DNA of 64,000 nt, taken from the NCBI GenBank assembly GCA_025175895.1, contig CM046003.1, positions 51,268,335 to 51,332,334 of the forward strand, in the 5' to 3' direction. Of this stretch, positions 1-10,591 are shown one piece after another. The notes beneath the pieces were generated by a model. That model did no database searches. It was not told the origin of the DNA and saw only the letters and a program-made list of their open reading frames with translations. This DNA comes from Wurfbainia villosa (taxonomy: Eukaryota > Streptophyta > Magnoliopsida > Zingiberales > Zingiberaceae). The stretch's first letter is position 1; each line of letters starts with the position of its first letter. The position numbers and the translations under genes are program-made.

Positions 1-328
1 CCGAATTTAAATTCGGTCGTTAAAACGAGGTTTTTTTATAGTGAATGTTCGTGTATGTATTTGCATGAAGCGTTAATATTTTTTCTAGATTAACTTTCAT
101 TATTATTTAAATAATTATATATATATATATATTTTATTCGCACTGAGATATTTGAACTTTGATTCGATTAATTTTTAAAAATAATCGATTCAATTTTTCA
201 TTCACTGGATGATATACTTGCATAGTAATTAACTTTTTATTGATTAAGAAATCAATTTTCCAATGGGAGGCATGCACACTAGGCTTGGCTGAGATGTTTG
301 GCTTGATTTCCCAACGGAAGGAAGAAAA
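1..328. other. AT-rich DNA, no gene seen
   Basis: This stretch is AT-rich with poly-A/T and an (AT)n run near 117-133. It opens with the perfect 16-bp palindrome CCGAATTTAAATTCGG. I see no coding frame or recognisable repeat end. Confidence 0.6.
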
Positions 329-600
329 TTAAGGCGCGTGTGGCAGACGATTTTTTTTTTTATTTTTCGTTTTTATTTTTTTGGAAAAACAAAAAAATGT
401 ATTTAGTTGATATTTTTTATCTTTATTTTTCAAAAAATAAAAGAACATTTTCTGAAAAATTAAAAAACACAAAAAAATGATTTTCAATTTTCTTTTTTAT
501 TTTTCAAAAATAAAAAAGTATTTTTTGAAAAATTAAAAAACAAAAAAAAATATTTTCTATTTATAAAAAAGAAAAACAGAAAATAAAAAATAAAAAATTC
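329..600. mobile_element. Possible degenerate MITE, same family as the 1506 and 5385 copies
   Basis: The left edge TTAAGGCGCGTGTGGCAGACG resembles the left end TTAAGGGGCGTTTGGTAGAG of the copy at 5385. The interior has the same A/T-run texture with TTTTTCGTTTTT and GAAAAACAGAAAA motifs. No matching right terminus can be seen, so this is only a candidate relic. It could equally be simple AT-rich DNA. Confidence 0.3.
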
Positions 601-1505
601 TCCACAATCAATTCCTAAACTGTGCTTTTAATTGGAAGCTGCTAAAGGTATAAAATATACAGATCGATCTTTGCTGGAACATACATTAGAGAGAGAGAGA
701 GCACTCCTCGTCCCCAAGCAATTACATGACTTTAATTTCCTATCAGACATGGATTGGGCTTCAATTCCAATTGCTCGTCACTCGCATCAAAGTTTGATAA
801 AGAAAACAGAGAGTAGAATTCCACGGGACGACTAACTTTTGATGAAGGAAGGAATGGAATATAGGAATATATGAGAAGTACAAAATGCTACTTGGCAACT
901 AGGAGAGACGCGCGATAGCAGCCTTACAGAGTGACTGCAAATTTTTCAACGTATGTGTCCATCTTGGACAATGATATACTGGGCCTGATCAGACGACTTT
1001 TGATAGGGATTGGGAGTCCAAATGAAAACACTACTCGTAATTCCCAAGTCATAAAGTAGTAGACAAAAGTGTTGTGGCTTTGACTTCAGCTGGATCATTC
1101 ATGCCTTGTGGATTTTGGTATAGTATGATGCACGGTTCAAAGTTCACTTTCTGGGACTTCGAATTGTCAAGGTGAAAAAAAGTGCTACCCCACAAGGTTT
1201 GAACTTTACCCCAGCCTTGTCGTCAAAGAGAATAAAACATGAAAGCTACAAGGACTTGTGTACTTGGATGGGAAATTAAGCAGATATCAATAGTTAATAG
1301 AGAGCATGATTTTTTTTTTTTTTAATTTTTCATTTATCTAGCTACTATACTTAGATGGGATACCTTGGAGAAAGTAGAAAACTAGAAAAATGAGAGGTAT
1401 ATATGTCGTCACCATGTGAAATTTAGATAACAAAATACACACTCGTCGCTCCTTGTGAAACAATATCCATCCACAATTCTCAAACCGAAACTTCCTCGGA
1501 GAGTG
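601..1505. other. Unassigned DNA, no supported gene
   Basis: This is the least AT-rich part of the left edge and carries a short GA run near 690. An open frame of 67 codons at 632-835 resembles no family I recognise and has no supporting context. The remainder has stops in all frames. It could be a scrap of host intergenic DNA or an unrecognised repeat. Confidence 0.5.
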
Positions 1506-1805
1506 TTAAGGGGGCATTTGATTCGTAGAAATTTTTTTATTTTCTGTTTTCAATCTCTTTTTTTTTTAGAAAATAGAAAACGATTTTTTTTTATTTTTTA
1601 ATTTTCCAAAAAATACTCTTTTATTTTTTGGAAAATGAAAATGAAAATAGAAAATGATTATTTCTCGTTTTCCAGTTTTCCAGAAGACGCTCTTTTATTT
1701 TCTGAAAAATGAAGATGGAAAACACGAACCAAATATATTTTCTCGTTTTCACAGAAAATAAAAATGAAAAATAAAAAAGAAAACACTTATCAAATGCCCC
1801 CTTAA
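1506..1805. mobile_element. MITE with TIR GGGGGCATTTGAT
   Basis: The left end TTAAGGGGGCATTTGAT and the right end ATCAAATGCCCCCTTAA form perfect 17-bp inverted repeats. The interior is 300 bp of A/T runs with no coding capacity. The TTA/TAA at the edges fits the 3-bp target of PIF/Harbinger (Tourist-like) MITEs, but a palindromic TTAA target (piggyBac-like) or a 2-bp TA cannot be excluded from one site. A related copy lies at 5385-5579. Confidence 0.75.
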
Positions 1806-1978
1806 ACTCTCACTGGTATCCAATCTCGAGCACGAGTGGACCAAATAAGTTTAGCAAATTCAGCAAGTTAAAGAATATTGTGAATGCTATGAAAGGGTTG
1901 AGTCCCAACAATCTAGCCAGGTGGATGATTGGATTAGTTGATCTAAATGGGATGGTCGTCAATTAGCATGTGATTGAT

Positions 1979-2541
1979 GGGTCACTTAGGACCGTAAACA
2001 AACCAAATATTCATGAACAAATTTGGTGTTCGACTCGGTAAGAGCTCATTTATATTCGTTCAATATAATTAATAAACAAGTTTGAACAGCTTGATAAATT
2101 AAATAAACAAGTTTGAACATATATGTGTTTGACTTATTAATATTCGTGAACATTAACAAACCGATTTATGATTAGACTTTTAAAAAAATTATTTTTGAAC
2201 TTATTTATAAACCAGAATTAAATTAGTAAAATTTTAAATAAACAAATAAGTTTGACTTAGGAGATTGATAATATTTAAATAAGTCAAATTTAAACAAACT
2301 TGAATCAAGCTTGATTAGAAGTTCGATATTCATTAAACAAGTCAAGCTTAATTCAAGTTGAAGTCAAGCTCAAGTTAAAAAAAATAATAATAATAAAATA
2401 TTAAGTCAAACTTGAATAGATTTTTCAATAGCTTGGTTAATTTTAAACTTGCCTCAGTTCGATTTGATTATCTTATCAAACAAATCTGAACACTATAAAA
2501 TTTGACTCGACTTGGCTCGTTTACAACCCCAGGGTCACTTA
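1979..2541. mobile_element. hAT-like non-autonomous TIR element with target duplication
   Basis: A direct repeat GGGTCACTTA at 1979-1988 and 2532-2541 flanks a 543-bp AT-rich non-coding unit. The unit begins GGACCGTAAACAAACCAA and ends GGCTCGTTTACAACCCCA, giving imperfect terminal inverted repeats around GTAAACRARCC. An 8-bp duplication would be expected for hAT and 9 bp for Mutator; the 10-bp match may include chance bases. GTAAACGAGCC-type ends are common among plant hAT-like MITEs. No transposase is present. Confidence 0.65.
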
Positions 2542-3095
2542 TTGTCTAGGAAGGCCAAGCAAGGTGGACAAGTCAATGAAGCAATTCGACTTGAAGCTTT
2601 GTGTGGGCCTAGCATGTTGATCTATCCCAGAGATTCATGTAGGTCAGTCAATTTAGTTCGATCGGATGGGTATAAGCTGATGTAAAATAATGAAAATATT
2701 ATAATAAATAAATTATAAATTACATTAACTCAAAAACTTCTACGGGATCCTAACTTTTTTATAGTTTGATAATTAATATGGCCTATTTTTTAGAAAATAA
2801 TAATTTTTTCTAATAAAATTCTAATTATCCTAATAAAAATCTTATAGACGTTTCTTTAAAAAAAAACTAAACAATTTTTTAAAAGTTCCAATCAATTATA
2901 AAAAATAAACTTAGACAATTTTTAATAGAATTAAATTATTAACTATCGTTATTCTCCTCCACCAAATCGGAAGGTGGCGCATGCAATTGTGAAGTTGAGG
3001 CTTTTTTTTATATCAGCACTAGGCACTAGGTATTTAGGTCTTCGACCTGATTAATCTTGAAAATGATCAATCTGACCCTATGAATTTCTGATTTT
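2542..3095. other. Unassigned AT-rich DNA left of the SIRE-A fragment
   Basis: No reading frame, terminal repeat or RNA gene is visible. The stretch from 2680 to 2945 is mostly A/T. The 5' part of SIRE-A (LTR, gag, integrase) and the N-terminal part of the CACTA gene would be expected hereabouts but neither is recognisable, which points to an old deletion. Confidence 0.5.
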
Positions 3096-4512
3096 AAGAG
3101 TTTAGAATATCCTAATCATATATATAAATTAAAAAATATCTTATACGAATTAAAACAAGCTCCCAAAGTCTGGTATGAGAGACTATCTTCATACATAATC
3201 TTAAAAGGCTTCAAACAAAGTCAAATTGACTCAACTCTCTTCGTAAAAACTTTGAACCTAGATATTTTTATTACTTAAATATATATAGATGATATAGTAT
3301 TTGGATAAGAAATTCAAATTTTTTGAAAGAATTTATAAACCTAATGGAACAAAAATTCGAAATGAGTCTAGTAGGTAAATTAAATTTCTTTTTAGATTTA
3401 TAAATAAAATAAACAAGAGACGATAACTATATATATCAAAATAAATATGCAAGAGAGTTGATTAAAAGATTTGGAATGAAAAATGCAAAAGAAATAAAAA
3501 TACCCATAGCAATAAATGTTATATTAAATGATGACAAAGAAGGAAAGTATGTAGATTTAAAGTATTATAGAAGTGTCATAGAAAGTTTACTATACTTAAC
3601 TGCAAGTAGACCTGACATATTATTTGCAGTAAGTATGTGTGCTAGATATCAGACCTGTGCTAAGGAATCACATTTAACACATGTCAAAAGAATTGTAAGA
3701 TACATTAAACGAACAATTAATGTAAGTATGTGATACCCAAGAACTTAATAACTTTGAGTTAGTAGAATATTCTAACACAGACTATGTTGGGTGTAAACTA
3801 GATAGAAAAAGTATTAGTGGAGGATGTCAACTCTTAGGATCATGCTTAGTAAGCTGGTTCAGTAGGAAACAATATTGTGTTTCTCTTTTCACAACTGAAG
3901 TTGAATACATAGCATTAGGTAAATGTGTGACACGATTATTATGGATGATGCACACATTTAAAGATTTTGAATTAGAATACAAAAAGGTCAAAACATTGGT
4001 TGATAGCATAAATTCAATAAACTTAACTAAAAATTCAATCCATCACTCACGTACTAAATATATTGATGTTAGACATCATTTTGTGAGAGATCATGTGACA
4101 AAGGGCAGTATTGAACTCAATTATGTTGTAACGACCTGGCCTCTATTGGCGGAATTCGGCGACCCCTATTGGTCGACGACCGTCGCCCCTGTTGGCCCGT
4201 CGTTACACACCTGGTAGTGATCACTTGGTTACCAGGATTCATAAACTTTAGTACTTAGCCTGGAAGTCTAGAGTTCGAATCCTGGGGAAGGCAAAAACCC
4301 ACTTCCAGGGGTGGGAAGACCAGGTGTGTAACGACGGGCCAATAGGGGCGACGGTCGTCGACCAATAGGGGTCGCCGAATTCTGCCAATAGGGGCCAGGT
4401 CGTTACATATGTTGAGTCCAAGTCTAATATTGCTGACATCTTCACTAAACCACTTCCAAAAGATGAGTTTAATATGTTTAGAAGACAACTTGGATTATGC
4501 TTAGTAGACTAG
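3096..4512 (+). pseudogene. SIRE-A: 5'-truncated copia RT-RNase H pseudogene
   Basis: The translation follows the C-terminal half of a Ty1/copia (SIRE/Maximus-type) Pol. The RT thumb reads LYELKQAPKVWYERLS at about 3147-3194, then IYIDDIVFG (the YVDD box as YIDD), LIKRFGMKNAK, and the RNase H segment with LDRKSISGGCQLLGS and TTEVEYIAL. The frame ends near KPLPKDEF at 4465 with the terminal TAG at 4510-4512. Several stops and frameshifts break it, and its codons are strongly AT-shifted compared with SIRE-C. The 5' LTR, gag, protease and integrase are missing. A 281-bp foldback element interrupts the RNase H tail at 4127-4407 between codons that otherwise read continuously. Confidence 0.9.
4127..4407. 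mobile_element. 281-bp composite foldback element with TG...CA ends
   Basis: The insert is flanked by TATGT at 4122-4126 and 4408-4412. It starts TGTAACGACC and ends GGTCGTTACA. Two 81-bp arms (4127-4207 and 4327-4407) are inverted copies with about three mismatches, and each arm is itself bounded by TGTAACGAC and GTCGTTACA. Each arm contains three CCCCTATTGG-like direct repeats. The 119-bp core carries AGTTCGAATCC (4272-4282), a close match to the tRNA/SINE B box, but I see no convincing A box. The 5-bp duplication with TG/CA termini is the signature of retroviral-type integrase rather than a DNA transposase. The host RNase H frame resumes on either side, so the borders are secure; the mobilising enzyme is inference. 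Confidence 0.85.
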
Positions 4513-5384
4513 GATGTTTTATTGTTCACTATTCAAAATCTATTTTATTAAGTATTATTTTCTTAAATGAAAAATTAAAACATTGATCTAACCTAGGTTA
4601 ATTTTAGATTTCATGATCCTATAGACCTAGGTAAGCCTTTGCATCTCACAAACACCTAGGAATACTTATTTGTGTATTAAGCCACGAAGATGAGTGTGAG
4701 ATGTTAGGACTGCACCCTAAGTTCCAGATGTAGATTCAGTGCATCGACATGAACCAACATGGGATTTAAATAGCAAATTAATCACTTCGATGACTAACTT
4801 TAATTCAAAGCTTGATGAGAATTTTATATCACTTGAGCTATTAAAGAGTTGGAAATTTACTTTAAGGACAATTTTTAGATGTGTATTTTCAGTATATAAA
4901 TTATGAATAGGAATTCATGCTTGGACATTTATTATCTCATTTACATTATCTTCACTTAAATTAAGGTTGAATTTTGAAATTTTTTATTGAGGGATAGTTT
5001 TTAAAATTTTATTACTTTTATTGAGGGGGAGTTTTAATTTTATTGTTTTTATTGATGGGGAGTTTTTTTTTAATTTTTAATGAGAGTTTTGAATATTGAA
5101 ATAGTGAGAGTTTTGAAAATCTTATACTTTGAATTTTGGGTGTTATTTTAAACTCATAGATAAAGGGGGAGGTTGTACTTTCAAAGAAAATTTTATTGCA
5201 TACCTTTAGAGGAAGTTGATAAAAAAAAAATTGAATTAAAAAAATAAAATTTTTAAACTTTAGAATTCTTATTATACTTTACAATTTTGACACACTTATA
5301 AAAAAGCAAATTTTCAAAAGCTTAAGTTAATAATCTTATATATGACTTAGCTGATTTTGAAAAACATAAGTGTGTTAAAAAAAC

Positions 5385-5579
5385 TTAAGGGGCGTTTGGT
5401 AGAGAGAAAAATTTCTATTTTTTATTTTTATTTTCTGAGAAAACGAGAAAACGCATTTGGTTGGCGTTTTCCATCTCCGTTTTCTGAGAGAGAATTTTTT
5501 GGAAAACTGGAAAACAGAAAAAAACTATTTTCTGTTTTCCAGAAAACGGAAAATGAGAATGTTGTCAAACGCCCCCTTA
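5385..5579. mobile_element. MITE with TIR GGGGCGTTTG
   Basis: The left end TTAAGGGGCGTTTGGT and right end GTCAAACGCCCCCTTAG form inverted repeats with a TTA at each edge (5385-5387 and 5577-5579). The interior has the TTTTCTGTTTTCCAGAAAA motif also seen in the 1506 copy. The 195-bp size and TTA target suit a Tourist-like MITE. An 85-codon open frame crossing it is only A/T-rich MITE sequence. Confidence 0.75.
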
Positions 5580-5906
5580 GTATTTTAAAGCTTAAGCTTA
5601 GGCATTTTTGAAGTACTTTTGAAGCTTCTCAAATAAATATATTTTAACTTTTAGTACTTATGTTTGAAAAGCTTTAAAACTCATCTTTATATTATGGCAT
5701 TTGATGGTTAATTATTGTTTTGATGTATGTCAAAGGGGAGAGAGAAAGAAAGTTTAAAGTTTGAGAAATTTAAATTAAGAAAGCTTTTCATGCATATGAG
5801 CATCTCATGCATTTAAATGTTATAGCTCAATACATTCCTGATATATATTAAACTTGAATATTGTAAATTGATTCTCCTAATTTTAACTGATGTATTGTCA
5901 TACATC

Positions 5907-5919
5907 AAAAAGGAGGAGA
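5907..5919 (+). promoter_or_regulatory. SIRE-A polypurine tract
   Basis: The purine run AAAAAGGAGGAGA lies one base before the LTR start TGTTGGTGCA, as expected for the plus-strand primer of an LTR retrotransposon. SIRE-C has the equivalent AAAGGGGGAGA at 23226-23236. Confidence 0.75.
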
Positions 5920-5920
5920 T

Positions 5921-6775
5921 TGTTGGTGCAGAAAGCACCACTCCTTAGTTTTGATGTATGAACCATAGTTAAAGTTAGGAATTACTTGTGGTTTGATATA
6001 TGTGCTAAGTGTGCAGGCTTAACAAGAAGTCCTAGTAGGTCAGGCAGACTGGATACTAGGCAATGCATGAGAAGTCCTAGTAGATCGTGGTGACCGGATA
6101 CTAGATAGAAGACTTGATATATCAAGAGGATCGGACACTAGGCAGGAAGTCTAGAAGGGTCAGGAGACCAGACATTTGGCATGAAGACCGGTTGGGTCAG
6201 GAGACCGGACAATCGACATGAAGTCCAGCTGGGTCAAGGAGACCGGATAAGTGGCAGAAGCTATAGTGGGTCAGATCGGATATCAAGAATGGTAAGTTTG
6301 ATAGGGTAGCCGATAGATAAGCCTCGAGTGAAGATGTGAGGTCGAGTCCTCTGTAGGGGGACAAAGCTAGGTGTCAATCCGACAGATAGTTCACGTGGAA
6401 CTTAAAAGTCAAGATCAAGAAGAATTACTACTGCTATTATATTTTATACTGTTTGCTTTTGCTAATCTTATTTTGCAGGGAACAATCGACTAAAGTTTAG
6501 TTGATTGGATATATAGTTGGCAAGATTAACTGGTGATCAATCGAAGATCTGGCAGCCTAGATGTAAGAGTTCCAATCGACTGAAATGACAAACTTCTCGA
6601 TGCGAAGTCAGGTGACTTGGAGTCAACTGGAAAGGTTGAAGTATCATATCGACGAACTGATGTGGAGTCGACTGGAGGGCATTCCATTCAACTAGAAATA
6701 ACTTATAAAAGAAATGCACGACCAGCTTCAAAAATCATCTATCTACTACGTCCAAGTTCTGTCTCGTGTGTTTCT
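5921..6775 (+). repeat. SIRE-A 3' LTR, left portion
   Basis: The LTR begins TGTTGGTGCAGAAAGCACC, matching the start of the SIRE-C LTR (TGTTGGTGCAAGGCACC). It is interrupted at 6775 by COP-1. The rest resumes at 40304 after COP-1 and its duplicated TTTCT. The two pieces sum to about 1280 bp, like the other SIRE LTRs here. It contains a degenerate minisatellite and several AATCGACTG-like motifs (6480-6680). Confidence 0.85.
6025..6295 (+). repeat. Degenerate 40-45 bp minisatellite in the SIRE-A LTR
   Basis: About six imperfect units repeat the pattern GAAGTCCnnnnGGGTCAGGAGACCGGAtA(c/a)TnGGCA. They diverge from left to right with small indels. It is internal to the LTR and non-coding. Confidence 0.7.
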
Positions 6776-8780
6776 TGTTATGTTTGAGAGATATCCTAAG
6801 ACAATCGCCTTATGACTATTTATTTGATAAATAAAGATTCACTATTTGAGTGCACATCTCATATGTATTTAATTGGATCTTAAACTCATTTACTGAATAT
6901 CCGCAATACAATTCACAGCATGAGAGAATTTGTGATTGGATCACAACTAGTGAGTATCTCTAGATGTGTAATTATGAAGTATTGAAATCTTCCTTAGTCG
7001 ATAAATTGATGAGTTCAGACATCATCGATTCTGTGAGACTAGCACGGGTTATACTCCTTCATTTATCCAAACAGTTACTTTTCACTAGCTGGAGACATTG
7101 TGATGTTGAGAGTTAAACGTGGATACTGATTATGGGTAACTAGTTCAATGGAGTGACCTACTGTAAGACTTAATATGGTTCTCTACATATAAGATATGTC
7201 AGTGAAGCTCTTACTGCAGCTCGAGTGCGAGTTTCCTTTGACTTAAGGTATTCAAGTCATCTTGGTCATGGAGACTTATACTTTGACATCTTAGTCGATA
7301 CATCTCTATGGAGGTGTGAGTACAGGATAATTGGGTATAAGTTGAAGTGCCCAAAAGTGATTGAATAGCCAACAAAGGATTCACCGCTCCTTGCGAGGAG
7401 ATGTATACCCTATGGTCACTCGTCGAATTGTTACTTATGCAAGTCTTTGGCCAAAACATTGCATGTGAAGAGTATGGTACTCTTGGATATATGCGAAGTA
7501 ATTATAGTCCACTGGACGAGGAAGTATTACTTGGGCTAGGTATGATGTAGTCAGCCTAGTAGGGCTGACATAATAGACTATGTCCTGAATCAAATGGGTA
7601 TAAGACGAGTGAAAGGAACAAGACACGATTCATTATAGTTGTTGAAGGGTTCGGAAATGGTTCTGAGATCAATCATTGATTTTTTGATTAATTGAGGATC
7701 ATGATGTAGTACTAGGTGTCACTTATGAATGTTCCATAATTAATGGTTAATTATGGATGACCAACATAAACCGAGAACCTATAAGGTCACACGCATAAGG
7801 AATCCTTCGAAGAGACTTAAAACGAGTTTGAGAATTGAATTCTCAAGATCAAGAGAGATCGAGTTTGGTTGGACCAAACACATGACAAATATGGAAATAT
7901 TTGTCAAGTCAAAAATGCGAAAAGAGCACATCCTATAAAGATGGGTTGGGCCAAGAGGTTTAATTATAAACCAAACCCATTTGGTTTTATTTAAATGGGT
8001 CTTCTTTTGGTTAAGGGCTCAATTAAGGTTTAATAGATGAGATTAAGCCTTAATGGTTATGGACTTATGGATTTGATCCACTAACCCATAACCCATTAGG
8101 TTCAGAGCCTATATAAAGAGTTATAAAGGCTAAAACCTAATTAATGGTCGTGCTTAATCCCCTCCTCTTCCACCTTGTCGTCTACTCCTTCTCCTTCCTC
8201 TTCTTGCCGCCAACAAGAGTTGTTGGGGCCCTAGCAAGTTCATCTCTTGCTTTAGGTCTGGCCAACTCCTCCCCAAGGGAGTGAGAAATTTCGGCTAAGG
8301 TTTGGAACAAAGGTTTCTTCCTTTGTGCCCTTGGTTGAACCTAGGAGAGTTAGGTTTTATAGCTTGTCGTCGGCCACCAAGGAAACAAGAGTTATTTCCT
8401 ATTTTGTTGGGTCGGCTTTTTTCTCTCCGATCATCCGACCTTCTTACTTCGTCTAGTAGCAAAGAGAAGGTCAAACTCGTGGCTTAGAGAAGTCGCCCCT
8501 CCGAAGATTCGGCGTGGACACGAGTAGAGATAAAGCTCCACGAGCGTCGTACAATTGATGCCCTTCCGACTCAACATCATCTGAAAGGTATACGTAGGAT
8601 AAAATTGATTTTATTCTTAATTTAATGTAAAATTTTATTTGGTGATATGTTCGCACGTGTTGTAATCTTGCATGTGTGGATGTGTGTGTTGTAATAATTT
8701 AGAAAATTATTATATTTTATTCAGTTGCGTTCGTTTATGAAATGACAAAAACACATCTACACGTCGATTGTAATCCAACA
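6776..8780 (+). repeat. COP-1 5' LTR
   Basis: The 2005-bp LTR starts TGTTATGTTTGAGAGATATCC and ends TAATCCAACA. The matching 3' LTR lies at 29084-29436 plus 38627-40298. The two copies diverge by many transitions and small indels, for example around 7130 versus 38630, indicating an old insertion. The U3 region contains a TATA box at 8110-8118. Confidence 0.9.
8110..8118 (+). promoter_or_regulatory. COP-1 LTR TATA box
   Basis: TATATAAAG occurs here and is conserved in the 3' LTR at about 39609. It lies some 660 bp before the LTR end, a plausible start of the R region. No expression evidence exists. Confidence 0.5.
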
Positions 8781-8796
8781 GTAGTATATCAGAGCC
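8781..8796 (+). promoter_or_regulatory. COP-1 primer-binding site, mutated
   Basis: GTAGTATATCAGAGCC directly follows the 5' LTR. The usual plant copia sequence complementary to initiator tRNA-Met is TGGTATCAGAGC; here a G-to-A change and a 2-bp insertion spoil it. COP-2 keeps the intact version. Confidence 0.75.
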
Positions 8797-10196
8797 AGAC
8801 CGTACTTCAACATTTTTGTAAAATAGATTTACGAAGTCGTAGTTTGTCGTAAAATTATTTTGGAAATTTTCCTATTTTGAAAAAATTTTCATTTTTGGAA
8901 AGTTTCCTAATTTGTTAGGAAAAATTCTAAAAATGAAAATTCTCTAATTCAGGAAATTATATTTTTGAAAATATTTGATCAAGAAAGATTAATTTAGAAA
9001 TTGTTTCCTAATTAATTAGATTTTCTTGATAGGTATTTGTTTCCTTAAATAAAGTAAGTGACTAAATTGGAAATTATTTCCTAATTTAATTTTGGAATTT
9101 TGATTTATGGAAATCAATATTCTATAACATATTTTATTTTTGAAAATATTTACCAAATAAAATTAAATTAAATTCATAATTAATTCCTTATTTAATTAGA
9201 GAATCATGATTTATGGAAATCAAAATTCTAAATCATATTTTATTTCTAATATATTTTCTAGATAAAATATAATATTAAATTCGGATTTAAATCTTTATTT
9301 AATTAAAGAATCATGATTTATGAAATCTAGATTCTAAAATATATTTTATCTTTAATATTTTTCCCTAGACAAAAATATGATATTAAATTTGGAGATTATT
9401 TCTTAATTTAATCAAGGAATATTGATTTATAGAAGTCAAATTTCTAATTATATTTTTATTCCAAAATAATATAATGACAACTATGACATAATCATGTCAT
9501 ATCACATGCTATGTAGTATGTCATGATTAGATATATTTTGTCATGCATATGATGTGATATGTCATCATATATATTATGCGTGCAATGTCATATAGATAGA
9601 ACATATGCATAAGAATGAGACCTAAAATCCTTATACAAATTTTAAAGTTTACACCTACCATTAATATAGTAAGAACCAGAGTCTAATTTCTTGTTTGATT
9701 TGTTGGCCCACGTCAAGCTCAACCTGAACTTAGATATGTTCGAACCATAGAAATACGATCTCATGATTAACGGGTTGGCTTTAACTTGAAGAATTGACTT
9801 GTTGACCTCACACCAAGGTTAATGTGGATAGAGGTGAAGTCAGGTAATATACATTTGATGTATACTTGTTAATGTGTTAACAACCCGATGTTTATGCGAA
9901 CATTCAAATAGTTGATAGCATAATGTGATAGTTACATATACGCGATATGTAATTGGTATACTTGATACCTACCACTATAGCTAAGAATAGCTTGTTGGCC
10001 TAACGTCAAGGTTGTTCTTATCTATAGTGGATATCAATCAACTCGGAGAAAACTTACGATCTCCCGAATTCAAAGTAAGGGCTCTTGAATTCGAAAAGTG
10101 AGTGGGAGCCTAATATGTAAATTGTTTACATATCAAATCATCTCTCTTACATTCTCGATTTTATATTTCTAGGTTAATCATTTGATAATATAGTCT
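8797..10196 (+). other. COP-1 untranslated leader
   Basis: This AT-rich leader separates the primer site from gag. From about 8860 to 9470 it contains diverged repeats of roughly 90-100 bp sharing TTTATGGAAATCAA and TATTTTATTTTTGAAAATATTT. From 9660 to 10150 phrases such as CTTGTTGGCCTAACGTCAAGGTT recur. There is no coding frame. Confidence 0.7.
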
Positions 10197-10591
10197 ATTA
10201 ATCTGCGTTCAATTTTCGAATCGAACAAATTGATTGGGCCTAACTTCTTGGATTGGTTTCAAAACTTGAGAATTGTTCTCAAGATTGAGAAGCTTGCTTA
10301 TGTCCTTGAAGAGTCTCTTCCCACCAGTCTTGAACATGATGCAACTCCGAACCAAATGTTGGCCCATCAGAAGCATACGACTGATTCTGAGCTTGCTAGT
10401 TACATCATGCTAGCAACGATGACTCCTGAGCTGCAAAAGCAGCATGAGTATATGGATGCTTACATGATCATTTAACATCTTCGTGAACTCTTCAATGAGC
10501 AGTCGAGATCCAAATAGTTCGAGGTCTCAAAGCTTCTCTTTAGCTCGAAGATGGAGGAGGGTTCATCTGCAGTATAATTTTTACTAAAGAT
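10197..10591 (+). pseudogene. COP-1 gag, 5' part
   Basis: The frame matches the copia Gag N-terminal half: FLDWFQNLRIVLKIEKLAYVL, then LASYIMLATMTPELQKQHEYM. It corresponds residue by residue to COP-2 gag at 33040-33330. The start codon is not recognisable, two stops interrupt the frame after the MDAYMII motif, and the frame is cut at 10591 by SIRE-B. The reading resumes at 25239 after the duplicated AAGAT. Confidence 0.85.

Larger units (their letters stand above)
4513..5920 (+). other. SIRE-A 3' internal non-coding region
   Basis: This AT-rich stretch lies between the pol stop and the 3' LTR. It carries repeated purine tracts of the form GGGGGAG near 4990, 5030, 5055 and 5165, as in the same region of SIRE-C. 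No env-like frame survives. A MITE is inserted at 5385-5579. Confidence 0.7.

Noticed and set aside
632..835. 67-codon open frame in the left edge, possible host gene
   Set aside because: No family resemblance, no flanking exons, low complexity at the GA run; indistinguishable from chance.
4248..4488. Frames across the foldback element
   Set aside because: They are translations of the inverted arms and core; the same peptide appears from both arms.
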